NCBI GenBank assembly: GCA_934675735.1
Contig: CAKURR010000002.1
Location: forward strand, 62,001 to 126,000
Source: an uncultured Clostridia bacterium
GTDB taxonomy: Bacteria; Bacillota; Clostridia; Christensenellales; Aristaeellaceae
DNA length: 64,000 nt
Reading direction: 5' to 3'
Shown here in pieces: positions 23,312 through 32,229 of the stretch. Under the pieces are notes generated by a model. That model saw only the letters and a list, made by a program, of their open reading frames with translations. It made no database searches and had not been told where the DNA came from. Both the position numbers and the translations under genes were made by a program. The first letter of the stretch is position 1. Each line of letters begins with the position of its first letter.

Positions 23312-25013
23312 GGCTGCGCACCTCCCTGTCGGTCTCAATAAAGCGCTCCACAAAGCGCACAGGCGCGTCCACGCCGCACATGGAGGCCAGCGCAAACAGG
23401 CTCGTCTCCTTGAGCGCGGCGCGCTCCACCAGCTCGCTGTCGCAGAGCACGGCGGCGGGCGCGGCGTCCGCAATCAAACGCCCGTCGCTGAATACCAGCG
23501 CGCGGGTCGTGTATTCCAGCATCAGGTGCATGTCGTGGGTAATCATGATGACGGTCACGCCCAGCGCGTTGAGGGAGCGCAGAAACTCCATGATTTCCGT
23601 GTAATGGAAGAAATCCTGCCCGGCAGTCGGCTCGTCAAGGATGATGATTTTCGGCCCCATCGCCAATACGCTGGCGATGGTCACGCGCTTCTTCTGCCCG
23701 AAGGAAAGCGCGGAAATCGGCCAGTTGCGGAAGGGATACAGCCCGCAGATTTTGAGCGTTTCCTCCACCTTTTCGCGGATTTCAGCCTCGCTCAGGCCGG
23801 AGCGCGAAAGCCCCAGCGCCACCTCGTCGTAAATCATGACCTTGGAAATCATCTGGTTCGGGTTCTGCATCACATAGCCGATCTGCCCCGCGCGTTCGCG
23901 GATGCTGTCATCCTTCAAATCGCGCCCGTTCAGGCTGATGACGCCGCTGTTCGGCGTTTCAAACCCGCAAATCAGTTTGGAAAGCGTCGATTTGCCCGCG
24001 CCGTTTCGCCCAACGATGGCCAGCATCTCGCCCTCGCTCACCGAAAAGGAGATGTGCTCCAGATTCTTCCGCTCTTGGGTATAGCCGAAGGAAAGGTCGC
24101 TCACGGTCAGCAGCGGCGGCTTCTGCGCCGCCCGCTCGGCCTCCGCCGCGCCCAAAAACCAGTCGCGCACACGCCGTTTGTCCGCTTCGTCCAGCTGCAA
24201 ATCCGGCAGACGGCCCGGCCGCTTCGACGCCGTTACCTCCACACCCGCGTAGCGCAGCGCGGTCACATACAGCGGTTCGCGAATGCCGTTCGTTTGCAGC
24301 AGGTCGGTGGCCAGCAGGTCGTCCGGCTTCATGTCCGCGACAATTTCGCCGTCGTCCACGAGGATGATTCTGTCCACATTGCGCCAGAGCACATCCTCCA
24401 GCCGATGCTCGATGATGAGCACCGTGGTATCCGTCTGCCGCTGAATGTCGTCAATCAGCTCCATCGTCTGCTTGCCCGCCGCGGGGTCGAGGTTCGCCAG
24501 CGGCTCGTCAAACAGCAGAATCTTCACCGAATCGACCATCACGCCCGCCAAGCTGACGCGCTGCTTCTGCCCGCCGGAAAGCTCGTGCGGCGCGTATTCC
24601 AGATGGTCCTCGATGTGCACCAGCTCGGCGGCTCTGCGCGTAATGTCGTGCATCTCCCGCTGCGGCGTGCAGTTGTTTTCCAGCGCAAAGGCGATGTCCT
24701 CCGCCACCGTCAGGCCGATAAACTGCCCGTCGGGGTCTTGCAGCACCGTGCCGACGTGCGCGGAAAGCTCAAAGATGCTGCTCTTCGGCGCGTTCACGCC
24801 GTCCACTGTCAAACTGCCGCTGACTTCGCCCGCATAGCTGAACGGAATCAGCCCGTTGATGCAGCTGCCCAGCGTGCTTTTGCCGCTGCCGGACGGCCCA
24901 GCAATCAGCACCCGCTCACCCGGCATGATATCCAGATTGATGTGCCGAACGGTCGGCTCTTTCTGCGCCCGATATTGAAAGCTGAAATCTCGGAAGGAAA
25001 TAATCGGCTCCAT
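23301..25013 (-). CDS. Fused double-ATPase of an ECF transporter (EcfA1-EcfA2 type)
   Basis: 570 aa containing two complete ABC ATPase domains. Domain 1: Walker A GPSGSGKST (residues 39-47), Q-loop VLQDPDGQF, signature LSGGQKQRVSL, Walker B ILLFDEP, switch IIEHR. Domain 2 (from about 300): GRNGAGKST, VMQNPNQM, LSFGQKKRV, IILDEPTAGQD, ITHDMH. Signature 2 is LSFGQ in place of LSGGQ. Such duplicated ATPases occur with UPF0397-type S proteins and CbiQ-like EcfT, exactly the gene order here. Start: AGGAGG-like GGAGGGGC upstream of 25013. Confidence 0.92.
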   Translation of the reverse strand: MEPIISFRDFSFQYRAQKEPTVRHINLDIMPGERVLIAGPSGSGKSTLGSCINGLIPFSYAGEVSGSLTVDGVNAPKSSIFELSAHVGTVLQDPDGQFIGLTVAEDIAFALENNCTPQREMHDITRRAAELVHIEDHLEYAPHELSGGQKQRVSLAGVMVDSVKILLFDEPLANLDPAAGKQTMELIDDIQRQTDTTVLIIEHRLEDVLWRNVDRIILVDDGEIVADMKPDDLLATDLLQTNGIREPLYVTALRYAGVEVTASKRPGRLPDLQLDEADKRRVRDWFLGAAEAERAAQKPPLLTVSDLSFGYTQERKNLEHISFSVSEGEMLAIVGRNGAGKSTLSKLICGFETPNSGVISLNGRDLKDDSIRERAGQIGYVMQNPNQMISKVMIYDEVALGLSRSGLSEAEIREKVEETLKICGLYPFRNWPISALSFGQKKRVTIASVLAMGPKIIILDEPTAGQDFFHYTEIMEFLRSLNALGVTVIMITHDMHLMLEYTTRALVFSDGRLIADAAPAAVLCDSELVERAALKETSLFALASMCGVDAPVRFVERFIETDREVRSRGR

Positions 25014-25095
25014 GAAAGCCCCTCCTGCTGTGAATCTTCAACCAGAAAAGGCGGATCGATGCTGACCCGCCTTTTGATGATGACTTTTTCCGCTC

Positions 25096-25647
25096 TTACT
25101 GCTTTTCCAGAGAGCCCTTCTTGGCGATGGTCTTGGTATAGGCCGTAATCAGCAGCGCGCCGACGATAACCGCCGTCAGGATGTTGGCAACCGCCGCCAT
25201 CGCGCCCTGCGCAAAGACCTTGTCCGCCGGCTCGGCGTAAATCAGAATGTCCAGCACCGGCGCAACGCCAATCCACGCCACCACATGCGCAATCACGTTG
25301 GCGATGGTGTAGGTCACAACGTCCTTCTTGCCAAACTCGCCTTCGTTGATGCTCAGCTTCTTGGCGAACGCGCCGACCACAAGGCCCACAAACGTGGATG
25401 CAATCACCCAGCTCCACCACGGGCTGCCGCCCCAGCTCAGGTCAATCAGCGTGTGGCCGATGAAGCCGATCAGGCCGCCCGCCAGCGGGCCGTACATCGC
25501 CGCCAGCAGACCGAGCACCGCGTATTGCAGACTGATGTTCGTATTCGGAATGCCGCTCGGAATCGCCACAAAGCGACCGAGCACAAAGAACAGCGCCGCG
25601 CCGATGGCCACAGCCACAACCGTCTTGACCGAATTTTTGTTGTTCAT
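25096..25647 (-). CDS. ECF transporter S component, UPF0397 / ECF-ribofla_trS family
   Basis: 183 aa with about five membrane helices. Family segments: GAALFFVLGRFVAIPSGIPNT, LLAAMYGPLAGGLIGFIGH, and WVIASTFVGLVVG. It binds the vitamin-like substrate, and the ATPase and EcfT genes follow in order. Family members have been annotated for riboflavin and other small vitamins; the substrate here cannot be fixed, since the leader shows no recognisable FMN, TPP or SAM element. Start follows GGAGGAGG by seven to eight bases. Confidence 0.88.
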   Translation of the reverse strand: MNNKNSVKTVVAVAIGAALFFVLGRFVAIPSGIPNTNISLQYAVLGLLAAMYGPLAGGLIGFIGHTLIDLSWGGSPWWSWVIASTFVGLVVGAFAKKLSINEGEFGKKDVVTYTIANVIAHVVAWIGVAPVLDILIYAEPADKVFAQGAMAAVANILTAVIVGALLITAYTKTIAKKGSLEKQ

Positions 25648-25771
25648 GATGATTTCCTCCTCCGTATTTTGCTTTCAACCCGATAACTCGGGGAAATGCC
25701 GTTAACCGCCCTCTATTGTAGCCCATTTTTGCCGAAAAGAAAAGCCTTTTCGCTCATTTCTCTTCCTTTCG
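25648..25771 (-). promoter_or_regulatory. Leader of the ECF transporter unit
   Basis: A TACAAT -10-like box (minus strand, 25713-25718 region) precedes a short leader with one small hairpin CCCGA-GTTA-TCGGG. The -35 is poor. No known riboswitch was recognised. Confidence 0.35.
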
Positions 25772-25880
25772 CCGCGAAGCGAAACGGGAAATCCAAGAAC
25801 CTCAGGTTCTGGGTGGGGTTTGGGGGCAACGCCCCAACGCAGCCCCTATTCGCGAAGCGTTACCTGACTCCTAAACAGCC
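25772..25880 (+). repeat. Family A intergenic hairpin repeat, copy 3
   Basis: Hairpin 1 arms CCAAGAACC and GGTTCTGGG (one mismatch) flank TCA at 25793-25813. Hairpin 2 is TTGGGG and CCCCAA around GCAACG. The right border GCGAAGCGTTACCTGACTCC matches the half-hairpin seen complete in copy 4. Confidence 0.8.
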
Positions 25881-26206
25881 GGTTTTATCCTTCAAAAAGC
25901 TCATCGTCTTTCCCGTCCTTTTCGAAAATAACTTCTTCCGTCACGCCTACGGCGTGCCAACCTCCGGCGTTTTTCATCGTCTGCTTCCGCCACAGGCGGT
26001 GACGATTTCAAACGTCCCTCAAAGAGGGAGGCTTTGTGTATAATCCTCCAAGTGCCTCAAATCTTCTGCTTAAAGAAACGTTTCTGTTAACTGAGCGGGA
26101 ACGGGGAGTCGTGGAGCCGAATCGTATTTCTGTTAACTGTATTTTATTTCCCTTCGTTCGACATTTTCCCTGCTTTTTCTCTTCCGTTATATAGAAAAAC
26201 GTATGG
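25881..26206. other. Gene-free stretch with hairpins and a 13-base direct repeat
   Basis: No convincing ORF. Hairpins: CACGCC-TAC-GGCGTG (25942-25956); a compound stem ATCGTC/GACGAT enclosing CCGCC-ACA-GGCGG (25977-26007); CCCTC-AAA-GAGGG (26017-26029). TTTCTGTTAACTG occurs at 26081-26093 and again at 26127-26139, 46 bases apart start to start. Confidence 0.5.
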
Positions 26207-26236
26207 AAAAGCGCGCCCCCGTCAGCGGAGGCGCGC
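26207..26236 (-). terminator. Terminator after the sugar ABC transporter
   Basis: GCGCGCCTCCG and CGGGGGCGCGC pair on the minus strand, followed by TTTT. Confidence 0.7.
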
Positions 26237-26262
26237 AAGCGAATCGGAGAAAAGCGCGGCAA

Positions 26263-27309
26263 TCAGCCCTTGACGGCGCCGGCCGTCACGCCGTCCATAA
26301 ACTGCCTCTGCGCGAGGAAGAACACGACCAGCGACGGGATGATGGAAATCAGCGAAACCGCCATCACGCGGTTCCACGCGAAGCCGCTGTCCGCGTCCAT
26401 GCTCATGCGCACGAACAGCGTCGCCGGATAGCGCGACGGCGTGTTGACGTAGAGCAGCGGGCCCATGAAGTCGTTAGAAGACCACATGAACTGGAACAAG
26501 CCCGCAGAAACCATCGCCGGCCAGAGCATCGGCACGAGCACGAGCACCAGCGTCTGCATGATGTTGCAGCCGTCGATTTTCGCCGCCTCGTCCAGCTCGC
26601 GCGGGATGTTGCGCATGAACTGAATCAGCATGTAGACGAAATACGTCTCCTGAGCAAACAGCGTCGGCATAATCAGCGCCAGATAATACGGCGAATCGAC
26701 CCAGCCGAAGTTGCGGTACATCAGGAACTGCGGAATGTTGAGCACAACCTGCGGCAGGAACAGCGTCGCCATCAGCACCGCGAACAGGAAATTGCGCCCG
26801 CGGAAGCGGAAGCGGCCAAAGCCGTAAGCCGTAATCGTCGAAGAGATGACCGTGAAAATCACCTTCGGAATCACGTACTTGTAGGTGTTGAGCATGGCCT
26901 GCCAGATGTTGATATCGCCGCCGTAGTTGTTCATCGCGGCCCTGTAACCCTCCAGCGTCGGGCGGGTCGGGATGAGGCTCAGGGTGGAGAAAATCTCGTT
27001 GTTGTCCTTGAACGTGGCGCTGATCATCCACAGCAGCGGATAGACCATGAACACGCCCACGGCAATCAGAATGACGTAGCGGATGGTGGTGCTCATCGCA
27101 TGCTGCACGCGCAGACTCGCCTTAGCGAACGCCGTGCGATAGAGCACGATGAAGAGAATCAGCCCGCCGAGCAGGAAGTAGAAGTTCTTCATCTGCCCGA
27201 CGGATTCCGCCAGACCGACGGCGCTCACCACATCGACGGACGCGCCGTAGAAGCCCAGCCCCAGCAGCACGATGCTCAGGGCGAGAAAAACAATGCCGAT
27301 GACACTCAT
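26263..27309 (-). CDS. Carbohydrate ABC transporter permease, MalG type
   Basis: 348 aa. The C-terminal 280 residues form a standard permease with six helices and the EAA loop ELDEAAKIDGCNIMQTL. The N-terminus carries an extra hydrophobic pair (residues 1-60) not usual for MalG proteins. It lies three bases downstream of the partner permease. Substrate is likely a plant-derived oligosaccharide, inferred only from the pectin genes upstream. Confidence 0.9.
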   Translation of the reverse strand: MSVIGIVFLALSIVLLGLGFYGASVDVVSAVGLAESVGQMKNFYFLLGGLILFIVLYRTAFAKASLRVQHAMSTTIRYVILIAVGVFMVYPLLWMISATFKDNNEIFSTLSLIPTRPTLEGYRAAMNNYGGDINIWQAMLNTYKYVIPKVIFTVISSTITAYGFGRFRFRGRNFLFAVLMATLFLPQVVLNIPQFLMYRNFGWVDSPYYLALIMPTLFAQETYFVYMLIQFMRNIPRELDEAAKIDGCNIMQTLVLVLVPMLWPAMVSAGLFQFMWSSNDFMGPLLYVNTPSRYPATLFVRMSMDADSGFAWNRVMAVSLISIIPSLVVFFLAQRQFMDGVTAGAVKG

Positions 27310-27312
27310 CTC

Positions 27313-28254
27313 TTAGCCCCTCCCATCGTCGTCGGAATAGTAGACCCACTTCTTCTGGCTGACGAACGCGATGACCGTCAGCACCATCACGATGACGAAC
27401 ATGACCCACGCCATCGCGGAGGACATGCCCACCTTGTAATCCTTGAAGGCCGTGTTGTACACGATGACGGAAATCAGCGTCGTCGCGTTGCGCGGGCCGC
27501 CGTTGGTGATGATATACGGGCCGTTGAACTCCTGAAACGCCTGCACCAGCTGCGTCACCAAGTTATAGAAGATAACCGGAGAAATCAGCGGGATGGTGAT
27601 GGAGATGAACTGGCGGCCCTTGGTCGCGCCATCGATGGAAGCCGCTTCGTAGAGGTCCTCCGGCACGCCCTTGAGCGCCGCGAGGAACAGCACCATCGCC
27701 GAACCGAACTGCCACACGCGCAGCAGACAGATGATGAACAGCGCCCAGTTCTTATCCGCCAAGAAGTTGATGGATTCAAAGCCGAGCATCGCCATAATCG
27801 TGTTGATGACGCCGTCGTTTTTGAACAGCGCCTTCCACAGCACCGCGATGGCCACCGAGCCGCCCAGAATGGAAGGCACGTAATACGCCGTGCGGAACAG
27901 GCCCACACCCTTGATTTTGAAATTGAGAATGTAGGCGATGAACAGCGCAAAAATCAGCTTGAGCGGAACGGTCATGAACGCGTAGGTGAAGGTCACCTGC
28001 AGCGCCTTGACGTTTTTCGGCTTGGTAAACGCGTCGATGTAGTTCTGGAAACCGACGACATTCTGCACGCCCTTGAACAGGTCGTAATCCGTGAAGCTGT
28101 AAACCAGCGAGGATACGAACGGATAGAGCTTAAAGATGCAGAAGCCAATCAGCCACGGCAGGATGAGGATAAAGCCCATATAGCCCTGCTCCAGCTTGCT
28201 CAGCCCGCGCCGCCTTCTGAGGTCCTGGCGCGCGGCGGAAGATCCCTTCGTCAT
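27313..28254 (-). CDS. Carbohydrate ABC transporter permease, MalF/UgpA type
   Basis: 313 aa with about six to seven membrane helices. The EAA loop reads EDLYEAASIDGATKGRQF. The N-terminus is basic and Arg-rich (RQDLRRRRGLSKLEQ). It forms the translocation path with the MalG-type permease. No ATPase gene is present, as is common when one MsiK-like ATPase serves several importers. Confidence 0.92.
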   Translation of the reverse strand: MTKGSSAARQDLRRRRGLSKLEQGYMGFILILPWLIGFCIFKLYPFVSSLVYSFTDYDLFKGVQNVVGFQNYIDAFTKPKNVKALQVTFTYAFMTVPLKLIFALFIAYILNFKIKGVGLFRTAYYVPSILGGSVAIAVLWKALFKNDGVINTIMAMLGFESINFLADKNWALFIICLLRVWQFGSAMVLFLAALKGVPEDLYEAASIDGATKGRQFISITIPLISPVIFYNLVTQLVQAFQEFNGPYIITNGGPRNATTLISVIVYNTAFKDYKVGMSSAMAWVMFVIVMVLTVIAFVSQKKWVYYSDDDGRG

Positions 28255-28336
28255 GGAATCTCCCCCTTCCCTTCTAATTAATACGAATCAGAGCGGCTTA
28301 ACATCCGCCAAGCCGCTCCGATTATCGATTTGGAAA

Positions 28337-29602
28337 TTACTTGGCCAGCACGTCGGTGATACCGTCGCAGAGCACCTGAGCGGCTTCCTCGATGGAGTAA
28401 TCCTTGTAGGAGAGACCGTCCATCACGTCATAGTACACGCCGTCGCTGTTCTTGAGCGCGCTGTTCTCGAACTTCGGGTCCAGCTTGTTGGAGCACCAGT
28501 CGAGCACCTTCGCGTTCGCCTCGGCGACCTTCGCGTTGAGCAGGCCTTCCTGCGCGCAAAGCTGGTTGGCCTTCTTGCTCAGCGGGATGCCGCGCTCGCT
28601 CTTCATCAGCTTCGCGCCCTCGTCGCTGTTGAGCAGGAACTCGATGAGCTGAGCCGCCGCGTTCTTATCCGCCGCAGTGTTGGAGATGGCCAGCGCCAGA
28701 GAAACCTTGGTGAAGCCGCCGTGATATTCGCCCATATCGGCGAAGTAGTTGCCGACGATGAACTCCTGACCCTCGTTCAGAGCCTTCTCAAACTTGCTCG
28801 CGGAGGAATCCCACTCGAAGATGCCGGCGTACTTGCCTTCCATCCACTTGGGGTTCTTGTCCAAGCTGTCCGCGCCGTCGCCGGTGAGGGTCTGGGCGGT
28901 CGGAATGACGTGGTTGTCTTCCAGACTCTGGATGAACTCAAGGCCCTTGGCGATTTCCTCGGTCGTGTAGTTCAGCTGGCCGTCGGCAACCCAATCCTTG
29001 CCGTACACGCTCTCGACGTAGTACACCATCAGGATCATCTTGTCGTAAGCGCCCAGCGCCAGCGGGTAATAATCGTCGCCCAGCTTCTCGGCGAACACCT
29101 TGCCGGCTTCCATCAGCTCGGCCAGCGTGGTCGGGGTCTCAAGGCCGGCCTTCTCGAAGGTGGTCTTGTTCCAGTAGAAGATACGGCCGGTCATGGAAAC
29201 CGGAATCGCCAGCAGCTGGCCGTCGATGGTGCACTGCGCAAGGGCCTTCTCATCGAACTGGGACAGATCGATGACGTCCGCAACCTGATTGAGGTCGCAG
29301 AACTTGCTGCTGCCGTCCGCGTTGGTGAAGGAATACAGCCAGTTCCAGTTGATCTGGTTCACATCGAAAGCGGAGTCGGAAGCAAAATACTGGCTCATCT
29401 TGTCTTCCCAGCCGCTCCACGCGCTGTAGGTGCACTGCACGTCAATGCCGGTCGCGGCCGTGAAAGCCTCGACGGCCTGCTGGGTCGCTTCGTGGCGGGA
29501 GTCACCGCCCCACCAAGAGAAGGTCAGGGAGCCTTCGGCCATCGCGCAAACGGCGGTCAGCGCCAGCGCGAGCGTCAGCAGGCATGCGATCATCTTTTTC
29601 AT
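28337..29602 (-). CDS. Sugar ABC transporter substrate-binding protein
   Basis: 421 aa, extracellular solute-binding protein family 1. Signal peptide MKKMIACLLTLALALTAVCAMA is followed by the mature start EGSLTFSWWGGDSRHEAT. A Cys lies in the signal (AVC), but a proper lipobox is missing, so cleavage after AMA by signal peptidase I is more likely. RBS GGAGA sits nine bases before the ATG at 29602. A perfect promoter lies 183 bases upstream, leaving a long leader. It is followed by two permeases without an ATPase. Confidence 0.92.
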   Translation of the reverse strand: MKKMIACLLTLALALTAVCAMAEGSLTFSWWGGDSRHEATQQAVEAFTAATGIDVQCTYSAWSGWEDKMSQYFASDSAFDVNQINWNWLYSFTNADGSSKFCDLNQVADVIDLSQFDEKALAQCTIDGQLLAIPVSMTGRIFYWNKTTFEKAGLETPTTLAELMEAGKVFAEKLGDDYYPLALGAYDKMILMVYYVESVYGKDWVADGQLNYTTEEIAKGLEFIQSLEDNHVIPTAQTLTGDGADSLDKNPKWMEGKYAGIFEWDSSASKFEKALNEGQEFIVGNYFADMGEYHGGFTKVSLALAISNTAADKNAAAQLIEFLLNSDEGAKLMKSERGIPLSKKANQLCAQEGLLNAKVAEANAKVLDWCSNKLDPKFENSALKNSDGVYYDVMDGLSYKDYSIEEAAQVLCDGITDVLAK

Positions 29603-29778
29603 CACAATTCGCTCTCCTTTTAATCTATCTTGCCGGTTTCTCCGGCGCCAAGGGGCTTGCCTACCCCTTTCAGCCATACACGAGACACTCCGGGGATTCA
29701 TCCGCATTCCGTTTCGGGCGGGCGCGGCGCATGTCCATTTCCGCTCGGTTTAAGCGCCGCCGTCTGTTCCCCGTGTGC
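29603..29778 (-). promoter_or_regulatory. Structured leader before the substrate-binding protein
   Basis: About 175 bases of untranslated RNA. Two short hairpins are seen: AAGGGG with CCCCTT (29650-29671) and GCCGG-AGAAA-CCGGC (29632-29646). No known riboswitch is recognised. Confidence 0.4.
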
Positions 29779-29784
29779 ATGTTT

Positions 29785-29813
29785 ATTATAATTTTTTGGG
29801 CAAGTTGTGTCAA
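29785..29813 (-). promoter_or_regulatory. Consensus promoter of the sugar ABC operon
   Basis: Perfect TTGACA (29808-29813), 17-base spacer, perfect TATAAT (29785-29790). Upstream of it, AGGTTGA and TCAACCT (29855-29883) form a hairpin after the GH105 gene, with no T run. Confidence 0.85.
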
Positions 29814-29898
29814 GTGCATAAAATGGAAATCAATCTCTTGTGCGAAACTTTGTGAGGTTGAGCGATTAACCCGCCATCAACCTTTGTTCAGCTATGCG

Positions 29899-30978
29899 TT
29901 AAACCTCCAGCGCGCAGCAGGCCATCAGGAAGGGCGCGGTGCCCTTCGTGTCCCCGCTGCACACGGTTTCGTGCACATAGTAGTCGTAGCTGCCGTCGCG
30001 ATACGGCTCGCCGCCCAGCCCCGCAACCTTGCAGATACGCGTCAGCTCTGGGTAGCCGTCCGCCGCGGTGACGACGTTCTTCTGCCAGAGCGCGTCCATG
30101 CTCTCCCTCGCGGCGGTCTCTTCCTTCGCGCCGCACAGGCCCAGCGCCTTGCCCTTCACCAGTCCGTAGATGAACATCGCCGAGCAGGAGGATTCCGCAT
30201 AGTTCTCCGCGCTCTCCGGCCTATCCATCACCTGATGCCAGAGCTTGTCCGTGCCGCGCGCGGCCATCACCGCCGTCAGCAGCGATTTCATCTGCAAACT
30301 CAGCTGCGCGTAGTCGGGGTGGCTCTCCGGCAGAGCGGCCAAAACATCCGCGTGCGCCATCACAAACCAGCCCATCGCGCGCCCCCACACGTGCGGGGAA
30401 AGCCCCGTCTGCGGGTCGGCCCACTTCTGCGTCTTCGCGCTGTCCCACGCGTGCGCGTGCAGGCCGCTTTCAAGCCGCGTCTTTTCAAAAATCAGCTTCA
30501 TCTGCTTGGCCGCCAAATCCGCCCACTGCATCTCGCCGAAGGTCACGGCGAACTCCGTCAGAAACGGACAGGCCATGTAGATGCCGTCCAGCCACATCTG
30601 CCGGGGATAGAGCTTCTTGTGCCAGAAGCCCCCCTCCGCCGTCGTCGGCTGGCCCTTGATCTGCTCGATGAGGCGGCGGCAGGCCTTTTCGTATTTCGCC
30701 TCGCCCGTCGCCTTGAACAGCCGAAGCGCCGTGCGCCCCATGCAGATCATATCCAGATTATATTTCTCCGGCTCGTAGGTGAGAATCCCGCCGTCCGCGG
30801 TCACATACTCATCGACGTTCGCCTTAGCCGCGTCGTAAAAGCGCTTGTCGCCGGTCGCCGCGTAAACATCCATCCACGCCTTGGTGATGATGCCCCGCTC
30901 GTAGCACCAGTGATAGTTATACTCCTGCTCGCGCGCGAGGGTGCCCTCGCCCGCCCAAACGGTCTTTTCGTAGCTCAT
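29899..30978 (-). CDS. Unsaturated rhamnogalacturonyl hydrolase, GH88/GH105 family
   Basis: 359 aa, (alpha/alpha)6 barrel. Removes the terminal unsaturated uronic acid from pectin fragments. Visible: YNYHWCYERGIITKAWMD, the probable catalytic Asp in QMWLDGIYMACPF, VWGRAMGWFVMA and NYAESSCSAMFIYGL. It has no signal peptide, so it acts in the cytoplasm on imported oligosaccharides. It is 12 bases downstream of the GH28 gene. RBS AGGAGG lies upstream of 30978. Confidence 0.92.
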   Translation of the reverse strand: MSYEKTVWAGEGTLAREQEYNYHWCYERGIITKAWMDVYAATGDKRFYDAAKANVDEYVTADGGILTYEPEKYNLDMICMGRTALRLFKATGEAKYEKACRRLIEQIKGQPTTAEGGFWHKKLYPRQMWLDGIYMACPFLTEFAVTFGEMQWADLAAKQMKLIFEKTRLESGLHAHAWDSAKTQKWADPQTGLSPHVWGRAMGWFVMAHADVLAALPESHPDYAQLSLQMKSLLTAVMAARGTDKLWHQVMDRPESAENYAESSCSAMFIYGLVKGKALGLCGAKEETAARESMDALWQKNVVTAADGYPELTRICKVAGLGGEPYRDGSYDYYVHETVCSGDTKGTAPFLMACCALEV

Positions 30979-30990
30979 GGGGTTTCCTCC

Positions 30991-32229
30991 TCACTCTACG
31001 TCGCGCAGCGTAACCGCCTCGCCCCGCGCGCCGACGATGCGCAGGTCGGTCAGGTGCAGGCCGCGCACATGCTCGGCCGTCAGCCCCGCCAGCGTCACGG
31101 GCTGCTGCACCGCGTTCATCACGGGGAAGCTCGGCGTATCCTCGACCAGATGAATCTGCGTGTTCACGATGCTGATATCCTCCAGCGGCGCTTCCGGCAG
31201 GCCGTAGAGGCACGCGGCGGCGCTCTTGGCGTTGGTCACCACGATGTCGGCCATGCGGATGCGGCGCACATGCGGCGTCGCCTCGGTCACGGGCTGGGCG
31301 TTCGGGTCGGAAACGACGGGCAGCTTGCCGTCCTTACCGCAGAAATACATCAGGTTGATGACCAGCGGGCAAAGCACGTCGTTCATCACAATGCCCGTCA
31401 CGCTCACATCCTCCACCGCGCCGCCGCGCCCGCGGCGGGTCTTGATGCGGATGCCGCGGTCGGTGCTGTCAAACACGCAGCCGGTGATGGAGACGCGGCG
31501 GATGCCGCCGCTCATCTCGCTGCCCAGCACAACGCCGCCGTGGCCGTGCACCATCGTGCAGCCCGTGATGGCGATGTTTTCGCAGGGCACATCCTCCAGC
31601 GCGTCCTCCGTGCCCGCCTTGACCGCGATGCAGTCGTCGCCCACGTCGATGTGGCAGCCCGTGATGCGCACGTTGCGGCAGCTCTCGGGGTCGATGCCGT
31701 CCGTGTTGGGCGAATCGAACGGGTTGACAATCGTCAGGTTGTCGATCGTCACGTTTTCGCAGCGCACGGGGTGAATCGTCCAGTTCGGGCTGTTGTGCAC
31801 CATGAAATCGCTCATGCGCACGCGGGTGCAGTCCTCAAAGCAGACCGCGCACGGGCGCGCCGCATCCAGCGTTTTGGCGCGGAACGCCGTCCACCACTTC
31901 TTGCCCTGCCCTTCCAGCGTGCCAAAGCCCGTCAGCGCCACGTTGATCTCGTTCTTGGCGTAAATCAGCGGGCGGTGGCAGGGCTGCTCATAGCCCTCCC
32001 AGCGGATATTCACGATAGGGTACGCGTCAAAATCGTCGGTAAAGCGCAGCACGGCGCCCGCTTCCAGATGCAGCTCGACGTTGCTCCTCAAAACGAGGCT
32101 CGCTGTCTCGTATTCGCCTGCTGGCACGACGACGCGCCCGCCGCCCTGCACCGCCGCCGCGTCAATCGCGCGCTGAATCGCGTCGCCGCAGAACTCCCCG
32201 CGCTTCGCGCCAAAATCCAGAATATTCAT
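30991..32229 (-). CDS. Glycoside hydrolase family 28 (polygalacturonase-type)
   Basis: 412 aa, parallel beta-helix. GH28 catalytic motifs are present: SPNTDGIDPE, VGDDCIAVKAG, GHGGVVLGSEMSGG and DRGIRIKTR. There is no signal peptide, so it should work inside the cell as an exo-type enzyme on short galacturonides or rhamnogalacturonides. It overlaps the rpiB stop by one base (TGATG). Confidence 0.93.
   Translation of the reverse strand: MNILDFGAKRGEFCGDAIQRAIDAAAVQGGGRVVVPAGEYETASLVLRSNVELHLEAGAVLRFTDDFDAYPIVNIRWEGYEQPCHRPLIYAKNEINVALTGFGTLEGQGKKWWTAFRAKTLDAARPCAVCFEDCTRVRMSDFMVHNSPNWTIHPVRCENVTIDNLTIVNPFDSPNTDGIDPESCRNVRITGCHIDVGDDCIAVKAGTEDALEDVPCENIAITGCTMVHGHGGVVLGSEMSGGIRRVSITGCVFDSTDRGIRIKTRRGRGGAVEDVSVTGIVMNDVLCPLVINLMYFCGKDGKLPVVSDPNAQPVTEATPHVRRIRMADIVVTNAKSAAACLYGLPEAPLEDISIVNTQIHLVEDTPSFPVMNAVQQPVTLAGLTAEHVRGLHLTDLRIVGARGEAVTLRDVE

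Noticed and set aside
25696..26043. 115-codon frame through the repeat at 25772
   Set aside because: It reads through family A hairpins and several palindromes and begins inside the ECF leader; no coding signal.
26203..28281. 692-codon open frame opposite the ABC permeases
   Set aside because: Antisense shadow rich in His, Arg and Asp; the permeases on the other strand are clearly real.
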